From: Stakelama saccharophila
GTDB taxonomy: Bacteria; Pseudomonadota; Alphaproteobacteria; Sphingomonadales; Sphingomonadaceae
Assembly (NCBI RefSeq): GCF_032229225.1
Contig: NZ_CP135076.1
Span: 558,001 to 622,000 of the forward strand
DNA: 64,000 nucleotides
Direction of reading: 5' to 3'
Shown: positions 37,768 to 46,022 of the stretch, one piece after another
Layout of the letters: each line of letters opens with the position of its first letter
Numbering within the stretch: the stretch's first letter is position 1
Notes under the pieces: generated by a model
What the model was told of the DNA's origin: nothing
The model's database searches: none
Seen by the model: only the letters and a program-made list of their open reading frames with translations
Made by a program: the position numbers and the translations under genes

Positions 37768-40443
37768 ATGGCTAGCAATCCCTCGATCACGAACAATCCC
37801 GATATCCGCTTCCTCGGGCGCCTGCTGGGTGATGTCATCCGCGATTATGGTGGCGAGGATCTGTTCAAGCGGATTGAATATATCCGCGCGACATCGGTCG
37901 ATCGGCATCGCGGGGTTGCCGGTGCCGACGCGATCGATCCCGGCCTCGACCGGCTGACGCTGGATGAGATGCTGGATTTCACGCGCGGTTTCATGCTGTT
38001 CTCGATGCTCGCCAACCTGGCCGAGGACCGGCAGGGCGTCGCGACGGAACCCGATGCCGATGTCGAACATGCCCTGAAACGGCTCGATGCGGACGGCATC
38101 GACCGCAAGGCGGTGCTCGATCTGCTGGCGCATGGCCTGGTCGTGCCGGTGCTCACCGCACATCCGACGGAGGTGCGGCGCAAGTCGATGATCGACCACA
38201 AGAACCGCATCGCCGAACTGATGGCGATGAAGGACCGCGGGCTGGACGAGACGCCCGACGGCGACAAGGTCGACGAAGCGCTGGTCCGCCAGATCGCGCT
38301 CCTGTGGCAGACGCGCGTGCTGCGGCGCGAAAAGCTGTATGTCGCGGACGAGGTGGAAACGGCACTGTCCTATCTGCGCGACGTCTTTCTGCCGGCACTG
38401 CCTGCGCTCTACGCCCGCTGGGACCGGGCGCTGGGCGAACGCGTGCCCAGCTTTCTGCGCCCCGGAAGCTGGATCGGCGGCGATCGCGACGGCAATCCGT
38501 TCGTCACCGCCGACTCGCTGCAATTCGCGCTCGCCCGCGCGGCCGAGACGGTGCTCGGCGATTATCTCGAACAACTCCACGCGCTCGGCGCCGAACTGTC
38601 GATCTCGACACTCCATGCCGATGTCGACCAGGCGGTGCTCGATCTCGCCGAGGCCAGCGGCGACGAGGCCGCCAGCCGCGCCGACGAGCCCTATCGCCGC
38701 GCGATTTCGGGCATCTATGCGCGCGTGGCCGCGACCCACGAGAAGCTGGCGGGCAAGAAGCCGCCGCGCCCCGCTCCGCTCGCCGGCGAAGCCTATGGCG
38801 ACCCGCAGGAATTGCGCGACGACCTCGTCAAGCTTGCCCGCGCACTCGCGTCGAAGGGCGGCGAATCGCTATCTTCGGGCGGCGCATTGGGACGGCTGAT
38901 CCGCGCGGTGGAGACCTTCGGCTTCCATCTCGCCACGCTCGACATGCGCCAGAACGCGGCGGTGCATGAGCGCGTCGTCTCCGAACTGCTCAGCCGTGCC
39001 GGGGTCGAGGACGATTATGCCGCGCTCGACGAAGATGCGCGCGTCGCGCTGCTGCGCCGCGAACTGGCCAGCGCGCGCCCGCTCACCAGCCCCTATGCGG
39101 AATATTCGGACGAGACGGCGAAGGAACTCGCCATCCTGCACGCCGCCGCCGGTGCCCATGCGAAATACGGGCGCCGCTGCATCGACAATTACATCATCTC
39201 GATGGCCTGCTCGGTTTCCGACCTGCTCGAGGTGAACCTCCTGCTCAAGGAAGCAGGGCTCTATGTTCCGGGCGATACGCCCGTGGCCCATGTCATGGCC
39301 GTGCCGTTGTTCGAGACCGTCGCCGATCTGGAAGCAGCGCCCGATGTCATGCGCACCTATTTCGCGCTGCCGGAAATCGCCGCGATCAATCGGTCGCGCG
39401 GCTATCAGGAAGTGATGATCGGCTATTCCGATTCCAACAAGGACGGCGGCTATCTCACCTCGACCTGGCAGCTCTCGCGCGGGTCGACGGCGCTGGCGCC
39501 GGTGTTCGAGGAAGCCGGCGTTCGCATGCAGCTTTTCCACGGCCGCGGCGGCGCGGTGGGACGGGGCGGCGGCTCGGCCTATTCGGCGATCCGGGCGCAA
39601 CCGCCGGGCACCGTGCAGGGCCGCATCCGCATTACGGAACAGGGTGAGGTGATCGCCGCCAAATACGGCACGCCGGCGAGCGCGAAGACCAACCTCGAAG
39701 TCATGGCCTCGGCGACCCTGATGGCGAGCCTGGAGCCGGTGAAACTGTCGCAGGGCGATTACGAGCGGTTCGCCGACGCGATGGACCAGCTTTCCGACAC
39801 CGCGTTCAAGGCCTATCGCGGCCTCGTCTATGACACCGAGGGCTTCCGCACCTTCTTCCGCCAGATGACGCCGATTTCGGAGATTTCCGGACTGAAGATC
39901 GGTTCGCGCCCGGCCAGCCGCAAGAAATCGGACGCGATCGAGGATCTGCGCGCCATTCCCTGGGTCTTCTCCTGGGCGCAGGCGCGTGTGATGCTGCCGG
40001 GCTGGTACGGCGTCGGCCAGGCGATCCAGCAGTTCGAAGACAAGGGGCTGCTGCGGGAAATGGCCGAGGGCTGGCCGCTTTTCGCCGCGACGCTGGAAAA
40101 TATGGAAATGGTGCTGGCGAAGTCCGACATGGGCATCGCCGCGCGCTATGCCGCATTGGTCGAGGACGAGGGCGTTCGCGACCACGTCTTCGGCCGTATC
40201 CGTGAAGGCTGGCAGCAGACGCATGACGGGCTGCTGACCGTCACGCGCCAGACCCGTCTGCTCGAACGACATCCGCAGCTCGAAACCTCGATCCTCTTGC
40301 GCCTGCCCTATATCGAACCGCTCAACCTGCTCCAGGTGGAGCTGCTCAAGCGCCACCGCGCGGGCGAGGACGATCCGCGCATCGACGAGGGTATCCTCCT
40401 TTCGATCAACGCGATCGCGACGGCGCTGCGCAACAGCGGTTGA
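37768..40443 (+). CDS. ppc: Phosphoenolpyruvate carboxylase
   Basis: 891 residues. Both family signatures are present: VLTAHPTEVRRKSMIDHK (catalytic histidine) near residue 130 and MIGYSDSNKDGGYLTS near residue 550, followed by LFHGRGGAVGRGGG. The C-terminus SINAIATALRNSG matches the aspartate-binding end of the enzyme, so allosteric inhibition by aspartate/malate is likely. It makes oxaloacetate from PEP and bicarbonate to refill the citric acid cycle. The start ATG 37768 was chosen by family length; an upstream in-frame start at 37726 exists. Confidence 0.96.
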   Translation: MASNPSITNNPDIRFLGRLLGDVIRDYGGEDLFKRIEYIRATSVDRHRGVAGADAIDPGLDRLTLDEMLDFTRGFMLFSMLANLAEDRQGVATEPDADVEHALKRLDADGIDRKAVLDLLAHGLVVPVLTAHPTEVRRKSMIDHKNRIAELMAMKDRGLDETPDGDKVDEALVRQIALLWQTRVLRREKLYVADEVETALSYLRDVFLPALPALYARWDRALGERVPSFLRPGSWIGGDRDGNPFVTADSLQFALARAAETVLGDYLEQLHALGAELSISTLHADVDQAVLDLAEASGDEAASRADEPYRRAISGIYARVAATHEKLAGKKPPRPAPLAGEAYGDPQELRDDLVKLARALASKGGESLSSGGALGRLIRAVETFGFHLATLDMRQNAAVHERVVSELLSRAGVEDDYAALDEDARVALLRRELASARPLTSPYAEYSDETAKELAILHAAAGAHAKYGRRCIDNYIISMACSVSDLLEVNLLLKEAGLYVPGDTPVAHVMAVPLFETVADLEAAPDVMRTYFALPEIAAINRSRGYQEVMIGYSDSNKDGGYLTSTWQLSRGSTALAPVFEEAGVRMQLFHGRGGAVGRGGGSAYSAIRAQPPGTVQGRIRITEQGEVIAAKYGTPASAKTNLEVMASATLMASLEPVKLSQGDYERFADAMDQLSDTAFKAYRGLVYDTEGFRTFFRQMTPISEISGLKIGSRPASRKKSDAIEDLRAIPWVFSWAQARVMLPGWYGVGQAIQQFEDKGLLREMAEGWPLFAATLENMEMVLAKSDMGIAARYAALVEDEGVRDHVFGRIREGWQQTHDGLLTVTRQTRLLERHPQLETSILLRLPYIEPLNLLQVELLKRHRAGEDDPRIDEGILLSINAIATALRNSG

Positions 40444-40594
40444 GCCACGAATTGCGTGCCAAGGCGAGCGCCGAAGCCAGCCTTTCGCGACCGCACGCAC
40501 CGCTTGAGGGCGCCGCCATCTCTATCTTCCGGCGGCGCTGATCGTCCCGTGGCTGGGTTGCATCCTGCCGACGGGCATTCTGTTCAACCTCTGA

Positions 40595-40987
40595 TCAGCC
40601 CAGAAAGGGCGCCGCGACCTCGTCCGGGACCCGCACGATCCGTTCGGTCTCCCGGTCGATGATCGCCCAGGTCGTCACCGCCTCCACCTTCACCTTCCCG
40701 TCGCCACCCAGGAAGCGCATGTGGCGGTCGAACCGCGCGCCCTTGGGCGCTTCCGGAACCCAGGTTTCGGCGACCACCGTCTCGCCTTCGCGCATGTTGC
40801 CCCGATAATCGATCTCGTGCCGGGTCACGACACAGATGTAGCGCGCTCTGTGATCGGGGGCTGCGACCGCGTTCCAGTGCGCGATCGCGACCTGCTGGAT
40901 CCACGCCACCCAGACCGCATTGTTGACGTGGCCCAGTTCGTCGATGTCCTCGGCGCGGGCGGTGATCTGTTGCGTGAACGGCGTCAT
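40595..40987 (-). CDS. Acyl-CoA thioesterase, hot-dog fold (4HBT/YbgC type)
   Basis: 130 residues. The N-terminal RAEDIDELGHVNNAVWVAWIQ carries the catalytic aspartate-type motif of 4-hydroxybenzoyl-CoA thioesterases (D-x-x-GHVNN). EIDYRGNMREGETVVAETWV and KVKVEAVTTWAIIDRET complete the single hot-dog domain. It should hydrolyse short acyl-CoA or a related thioester; the chain is unknown. Convergent with ppc; the 151 nt between them show no gene I can support. Confidence 0.85.
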   Translation of the reverse strand: MTPFTQQITARAEDIDELGHVNNAVWVAWIQQVAIAHWNAVAAPDHRARYICVVTRHEIDYRGNMREGETVVAETWVPEAPKGARFDRHMRFLGGDGKVKVEAVTTWAIIDRETERIVRVPDEVAAPFLG

Positions 40988-41037
40988 GGTGACGGGATAG
41001 CGCTCCGCTCACGCCATGGGAACGCCGTCGCGCCGAA

Positions 41038-41379
41038 TCACGGTTCGAGCGAATCCCGGTCCTGCGGGCTCAGCGTTTCGCGATCGACCTGATCGTCGTC
41101 GTAATCGGCCTGGACCTCGTCCTCGTCGCGGTCCTGCGGGTCGTGCCGCGCGTCATAGGCTTCCTCGCCATAGTCGCTGTCGGTCATTTCCAGCATGTCC
41201 TCGGATTCCTCGTCCTCTTCCGGATCGCCGAGATCGGGGTTCAGATCGGTGGTGATGCCGCCCCGATGCCTGCCGTCCCGCGTCGTCTCCAGGATTTCGG
41301 CGCGCTGGCTCTCGTCATAGCCGCGCTCGTCATAGCCGTCGTCCTTGGGCCCTTGTTCGGGCACTTGATGGCCGCCCAT
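41038..41379 (-). CDS. Highly acidic, disordered hypothetical protein
   Basis: 113 residues of which 41 are Asp or Glu (24 D, 17 E). No cysteine, no hydrophobic segment and no known motif; low-complexity stretches such as DPEEDEESEDMLEM and DEDEVQADYDDDQVD predict intrinsic disorder. AGAGG lies 6 nt upstream of the ATG, supporting translation. It could bind basic proteins or divalent cations. It sits between the thioesterase and the efflux gene on the same strand. Confidence 0.6.
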   Translation of the reverse strand: MGGHQVPEQGPKDDGYDERGYDESQRAEILETTRDGRHRGGITTDLNPDLGDPEEDEESEDMLEMTDSDYGEEAYDARHDPQDRDEDEVQADYDDDQVDRETLSPQDRDSLEP

Positions 41380-41461
41380 TGCAAACCTCTACTTTCGTCT
41401 CGCAGCGAGCTTGCTGCTATCGGTCGAACGGCGAAGGGGGCCGGGCGTTCCCGCGAAAGCG

Positions 41462-42691
41462 TTATTGCGTGGGGTGGAACAGCCGGCCGCGCTCCGCGAG
41501 CGCGATCACGGCCATAGCGAGCACGCCGCAGATCAGGAAGCCGAGATAGAGCGGCACCGTCGTGCCGTCGAACGCCTGCCCGATCCATGCACCGATCACC
41601 GCGCCGCCCAAGGTCGCGACGAAGCCCTGCAGGCTGGACGCAGTGCCGGCGATCGCGCCCATATGCTCCATCGCCATGGACGAGAAGTTGGAATTGGCAA
41701 GGCCGAAGCACGCCATCATCAGCGCCTGCAGGATGGCGAAGGTGACGATGGTCTCCCACCCCAGCCAGGCCACCGACAGGTGGATCGCGGCGAGCAGGAT
41801 CAGTCCCGTCAAGGCGGAATGCGATATCAGGCGCGTGCCGAACCGCATGACGATGCGCGCGTTGAAATAGCTGCCGAGCGCCATCGTGCCGGCAACGGTG
41901 GCGAACACCGCGACGAGCAGATGCGGCGCGTGGAAGACGTCGAAGATGATCTGCTGGACCGACCCGATAAAGCCGAACAGGCCGCCCGACAGCAGCGCCG
42001 CGGCGAGGGTATAGCCCACCGCATACCGATCCGCGAGCACCGTGCGATAGCCGCGCAGCAACCGCTTCGGATCGAGCGGCAGACGATGTTCCGGTGCCAG
42101 CGTTTCCGGCATGCGCGCCAGGAACCAGATGAGGATGAGGGCGCACACGCTCGCGATCCCGGCGAAGATGATGCGCCAGCTTCCCACCAGCAGCACGAGC
42201 TGACCGAAGCTGGGGGCGAGCACGGGGGCGGCCATGAATACGATGAAGGCGAGGCTCATTACCCGCGCCATGGCGCGTCCGGCGAAACAGTCGCGCACCA
42301 GCGCGATGGTAATGACGCGCGCGCCGGCCACCGCCGCCCCCGATGCCGCGCGGGCGGCGAGCAGCAGCGCGAAGCTGCCGGCGAAGGCGGCGACGATGTT
42401 GGTCGCGACGTACAGGAACAAGGCGATGGCCAGCACCGGCTTGCGCCCGAACCGATCGGACAGCGGGCCGTGGGCGAGCTGGGCGAAGGAAAAGCCGAGC
42501 AGGAAGGCGGTGATGACGAATTGGCGGCTGTTGGCATCGGCGACGGCAAGGCTGTCGCCGATCGCCGGAAGCGCCGGCAGCATGGAATCGATACCGAGCG
42601 CCGTCAGCGCCATCATTCCGGCGACGAGGGCGACGAACTCGGCAAAGGGGGTCGGTGGGCGATCCAGCGAAACGCGGGCTTGCTGATCCAT
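41462..42691 (-). CDS. MFS drug-resistance transporter, Bcr/CflA family
   Basis: 409 residues from ATG 42691 with AAGGGAG about 9 nt upstream. Twelve transmembrane helices; the A motif is HGPLSDRFGRKPVLAIALFLY between helices 2 and 3, and the N-terminal LGIDSMLPALPAIGDSLAV is characteristic of Bcr/CflA/CmlA proton-driven exporters. The substrate is unknown. It lies 78 nt downstream of the acyltransferase-3 gene on the same strand, so it may be the last gene of the EPS acylation operon, or independent. Confidence 0.88.
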   Translation of the reverse strand: MDQQARVSLDRPPTPFAEFVALVAGMMALTALGIDSMLPALPAIGDSLAVADANSRQFVITAFLLGFSFAQLAHGPLSDRFGRKPVLAIALFLYVATNIVAAFAGSFALLLAARAASGAAVAGARVITIALVRDCFAGRAMARVMSLAFIVFMAAPVLAPSFGQLVLLVGSWRIIFAGIASVCALILIWFLARMPETLAPEHRLPLDPKRLLRGYRTVLADRYAVGYTLAAALLSGGLFGFIGSVQQIIFDVFHAPHLLVAVFATVAGTMALGSYFNARIVMRFGTRLISHSALTGLILLAAIHLSVAWLGWETIVTFAILQALMMACFGLANSNFSSMAMEHMGAIAGTASSLQGFVATLGGAVIGAWIGQAFDGTTVPLYLGFLICGVLAMAVIALAERGRLFHPTQ

Positions 42692-42769
42692 GGCACCCGC
42701 TCCCTTGCCCGAAGCCGGCGCCGGCGTCACCGTATTTTCGCTGCGATGCGGTAAAGCCGATCGGCAGGG

Positions 42770-43876
42770 CTATGCCCCGCCTGCCGCGCCGCGATAGATG
42801 CGCTGATGGAAGAACCGGCGATAGGGCGCGATCTCCAGCGCCTTGTGCACGACATGCGTCAGCGCGAGCGTGACGGGCGTCGTCACCGCGAAGAAGAGCG
42901 CCATCGACCAGAGCCAGTCCTGCGTGAACCAGCCCATGCGATCGAACAGCAGCCGGAAGCCGTAATAAGTGTAGGGATGCAGCAGGTAGAGCGAATAGCT
43001 CACCGTGCCCAGATAGGCGATCGCCCGGCTGCGGAACAGCCGCGTGCTGACGCTGTCCGGCTGGATGGCGAGATAGAAATAGGCCGGCGTGGTCGCCATC
43101 AGCGCCCAGGCCACCGGCTCGGCCATATCGGCGCGCGAATAGCCCAGATGGTGAAGGCTGGCGAGATAGACGCAGACCAGGCCGAGAAGAACTTCGAGCG
43201 GCCGCGCGACGCCGGGGGCGGGGCGGATGCCGGCATCATAGGCGATCCTGACCAGCGCCCCGGCCAGGAAGAAAAAGGCGATCGGATAGCGCAGCAGGAA
43301 GGCGCAGGACAGGATCGCGACGAGGGCCGCCCCCCATCGGCTGCGCTGGCGCACGGCCAGGGAATAGCCGATCGCCGCCAGCGCATAGAACATTACTTCG
43401 TAGGTCAGGCTCCAGGCGTTCGGCGTCAGTTGTTCGGTATGCGTGAAAAGATTGAGGAAGGTCAGCCCGCCGAGGACCGCCAGCGGCGTGTTCATCGCCG
43501 GATAGGCGTTGGTCGCGGCGTTCATGGCGATGAAGACAAGGCTGAAGAACAGAAACAACGGATAAAGACGAAAGAAGCGGCGCAATGCGAATTCGCGCAG
43601 CGAATAGCGCATGACGCTCGGCAGGATGACGAACCCGCTGATCACGAAGAACAGCTCGACACCCCAGACACCGAAATTCCAGGGGCCGCGCACCAGGTCG
43701 ACATAGCTGTCATGGTCGGCATAGATGTGTTCGGCGGTCCCACCCAGCAGATGCGCCCAGAACACCATCATCGACGCAATGCCGCGAAGCCCATGCGCGG
43801 CGGGGTTGAAGCCTCCCCGCGCCGGTGCCCGAATCCGGGGGGCGACGTTCCCGGCTATGCTGCTGCTGGTCGCCAC
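42770..43876 (-). CDS. Membrane acyltransferase family 3 protein
   Basis: 368 residues from GTG 43876 with GGAG 8 nt upstream; the open frame to 44068 overlaps the upstream gene. About ten transmembrane helices. The family-3 signature is HGLRGIASMMVFWAHLLGG (catalytic His in the first helix), followed by NFGVWGVELFFVISGFVILPS and YSLYLLHPYTY. Such proteins (OatA, WecH, ExoZ, GumF types) O-acylate polysaccharide or peptidoglycan sugars across the membrane. It starts 17 nt after the lipoyl-NeuD fusion gene, so it probably shares the acylation operon. Confidence 0.88.
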   Translation of the reverse strand: MATSSSIAGNVAPRIRAPARGGFNPAAHGLRGIASMMVFWAHLLGGTAEHIYADHDSYVDLVRGPWNFGVWGVELFFVISGFVILPSVMRYSLREFALRRFFRLYPLFLFFSLVFIAMNAATNAYPAMNTPLAVLGGLTFLNLFTHTEQLTPNAWSLTYEVMFYALAAIGYSLAVRQRSRWGAALVAILSCAFLLRYPIAFFFLAGALVRIAYDAGIRPAPGVARPLEVLLGLVCVYLASLHHLGYSRADMAEPVAWALMATTPAYFYLAIQPDSVSTRLFRSRAIAYLGTVSYSLYLLHPYTYYGFRLLFDRMGWFTQDWLWSMALFFAVTTPVTLALTHVVHKALEIAPYRRFFHQRIYRGAAGGA

Positions 43877-43893
43877 GCCCGCGTCTCCGTCGC

Positions 43894-45078
43894 TCAGAGG
43901 TCGCCGCGCGGCTGGTGCCGGCTCGCGTTGGCGAGGCTCAGCACCGTTCCGTCCGGCATGTCCTGAGCGACCGCGACCGTATTGTGGACCAGGCAGTCGC
44001 GCCCGATCGCGGCGCCGTAGAGCAGCGTTGCGCACATGCCGAGCGTCGCGCCGTCGCCGATTCGGCAATGGCCCGCGACAACGGCGTTGGGGGCGAGATG
44101 CACATGATCGCCGATCGCGCTGTCATGGGCGATCACCGCATTCTGGTTGATGATGCAATCATCGCCGATCACGACCGACGGCCCGACATTGGCGCCGGGA
44201 AAGAGGTAGGTGGCGGCTCCCAGGCTGCTGTGCCGACCCAGACGGGCCGACGCCGCGACGATGGGCGGCAGGTGAAAACCGGCGGCGACCAATCGCTCGA
44301 ACACCCGCTTGCGCACGGCGTTGGACGTCGCCCCGCCCACGCCGACGAATGCCGTCCGCACGCCGCGGTCGCGCAATTGTTCGAGCAGATCTTCCTTGCC
44401 CAGCACGGAAAGACCATCGGTGACGGCGGTGCCGGCGGCGATCGTCGCATCGAGCGCGCCGACGATCGTGTAACCGGAATCGCCCAGGGCATCGAGCACG
44501 GCGCGGGCATGCCCCGATCCGCCGACGATCACCGCCGATGCGGCGCCGTAACGCTGCAACAAGGCCGGCGCCTTTCCCGGCGGCGTGGCGTGCTGCGGCC
44601 GGTGCTGTTCGGCATGACGCTCGACATCCTCGATCCGGACGCGTCCGTCGCGGGGCGCGACCGCCTCGATCGCCACGCCGAGCTGTTCGGCGCGCAGCCT
44701 CGCCTTGGCGGAGATATGCACGCTTCCGCGCGACTCCGTTTCCGGCGAAGCGCCGGCCTCGTCGGCCCATTGAAAATCGATATCGTCCGCGCGGGCGTCG
44801 CCGGGCAGCCACAATTCGCAGACCGGCGCGCCGACGGCGACCATGTCGTCGGCCTGCACCAGAATGCGCGCCACCCGACCCGAACAGGGGGCGAGTACGT
44901 CGTTCGCCGCCTTGGTGGTCTCGACCGTGAACAGGACGGCGTCGCGTTCGAAGACCTCCTCGGCTGCGACACCGATGGCGGCGATGCGAGCTTCGTCCTC
45001 ATTGGCGTTCAGACGCGGCATCGTGACGATCGCGCGGCGTAGCGCCGCGTCGGGCGGTGTGGATGTTCGGTCGAGCAT
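43894..45078 (-). CDS. Fusion: lipoyl domain + peripheral-subunit-binding domain + NeuD/PglD-type sugar acyltransferase
   Basis: 394 residues. Residues 16-92 form a lipoyl domain (IVTMPRLNANEDEARIAAIG) with the lipoylation lysine Lys56 in VETTKAANDVLAP. Residues 121-158 are a peripheral-subunit-binding domain (ISAKARLRAEQLGVAIEAVA, then RVRIEDVERHA), which in 2-oxoacid dehydrogenases binds E3 or E1. From residue 181 a NeuD/PglD enzyme begins: Rossmann-like AVIVGGSGHARAVLDALG, then left-handed beta-helix hexapeptides with the catalytic-type histidine His318 in AVIAHDSAIGDHVHLAPN. The usual E2 chloramphenicol-acetyltransferase-like domain is absent. It follows E1 beta by 17 nt. Inference: it accepts an acyl group from E1 on lipoamide and transfers it to a sugar. 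Confidence 0.85.
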   Translation of the reverse strand: MLDRTSTPPDAALRRAIVTMPRLNANEDEARIAAIGVAAEEVFERDAVLFTVETTKAANDVLAPCSGRVARILVQADDMVAVGAPVCELWLPGDARADDIDFQWADEAGASPETESRGSVHISAKARLRAEQLGVAIEAVAPRDGRVRIEDVERHAEQHRPQHATPPGKAPALLQRYGAASAVIVGGSGHARAVLDALGDSGYTIVGALDATIAAGTAVTDGLSVLGKEDLLEQLRDRGVRTAFVGVGGATSNAVRKRVFERLVAAGFHLPPIVAASARLGRHSSLGAATYLFPGANVGPSVVIGDDCIINQNAVIAHDSAIGDHVHLAPNAVVAGHCRIGDGATLGMCATLLYGAAIGRDCLVHNTVAVAQDMPDGTVLSLANASRHQPRGDL

Positions 45079-45095
45079 GGGGATCGCTTCTCCGC

Positions 45096-46022
45096 TCACA
45101 GGATGAGGTCGAGTGCTGCCGCGACGACATTCGTTTCGTTGGGCAGCAGCGCCGTCTCCCAGGACTTGGTGCTGGGAATGGGATGGGCCGGGCCGCAGAT
45201 GCTGGCGAAGGACAGACCGGGCAGGCCCATCAGCGCGCGCGACACTTCCGCGGCGAAGCCCCAGCCGTCGGCCCCCTCCTCGACGACCAGGACATGGCGG
45301 CAATCGCCGATCCGCTCGCGCAGCCCGTCCCGGTCGAACGGGGAGAGCGTCGTGACCTCGATCACATTGACGGCCAGCTCCTCTTCCGCATCCAGGCGGT
45401 CGGCGGCGGCGACACAGACCTCGGTGCTGCCACCATAGGTGACGATCGCGATATCGGGCTCGGCATGCGGCGCGACGTCGCGCTGCTCCAGCCGCCGGGC
45501 ATAGCTCAGCTTGTTCTCGATGATCAGGTGCGGCGTGCCGGATGCGAAGGCGGCGGCGTAGACGGCGGCGATATCGCAATATTGGCTGACCGCCACCACC
45601 GTCAGGCCGGGAACGCCGCAGAAATGCTTCTCCAGCGACTGGCTGTGCGTCGCGCCGTAGCCGCGCTTGCCGCCCATTGGCGCGCGAACGACCACCGGCA
45701 CCGCGATCTGGTCGTTATAGACCCAGGGCAGTTTCGACATGTGGTTGACGAGCTGGTCGGTGCACAATGTCACGAAGTCGCCGAACATGATCTCGACGCA
45801 GACCGGCTTGCCCTTCAGCGCCATGCCGGTGGCGACGCCGGCGATGCTCGCTTCGGAGATCGGCGTGGTCAGCACGCGGCCGGGAAAGGCGCTCGACAGG
45901 CCCTTGGTCGCCTTGAACGCGCCGCCATAGGGGTCGAGGATATCCTCGCCCATGATATGGGCGGCCGGGTCGTCGGCGAGAAACCGGTGCAGGCTGGTGT
46001 TGATGCCTTCGATCACGCGCAT
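45096..46022 (-). CDS. 2-oxoacid dehydrogenase E1 component, beta subunit
   Basis: 308 residues. Transketolase-like pyrimidine-binding domain with IMGEDILDPYGGAFKATKGL, TPISEASIAGVATGMALKG and HSQSLEKHFCGVPGLTVVAV, then the C-terminal transketolase domain with HVLVVEEGADGWGFAAEV. This is the pyruvate/branched-chain type E1 beta. With E1 alpha (10-nt overlap upstream) it forms the ThDP-dependent decarboxylase that transfers an acyl group to a lipoyl domain. The lipoyl partner is encoded immediately downstream. The 2-oxoacid is unknown; pyruvate is the simplest guess. Confidence 0.88.
   Translation of the reverse strand: MRVIEGINTSLHRFLADDPAAHIMGEDILDPYGGAFKATKGLSSAFPGRVLTTPISEASIAGVATGMALKGKPVCVEIMFGDFVTLCTDQLVNHMSKLPWVYNDQIAVPVVVRAPMGGKRGYGATHSQSLEKHFCGVPGLTVVAVSQYCDIAAVYAAAFASGTPHLIIENKLSYARRLEQRDVAPHAEPDIAIVTYGGSTEVCVAAADRLDAEEELAVNVIEVTTLSPFDRDGLRERIGDCRHVLVVEEGADGWGFAAEVSRALMGLPGLSFASICGPAHPIPSTKSWETALLPNETNVVAAALDLIL

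Noticed and set aside
40507..40594. Hydrophobic stretch LPAALIVPWLGCILPTGILFNL between ppc and the thioesterase gene
   Set aside because: No start codon, stop codon just upstream, too short; possibly a decayed small membrane protein but not supportable.
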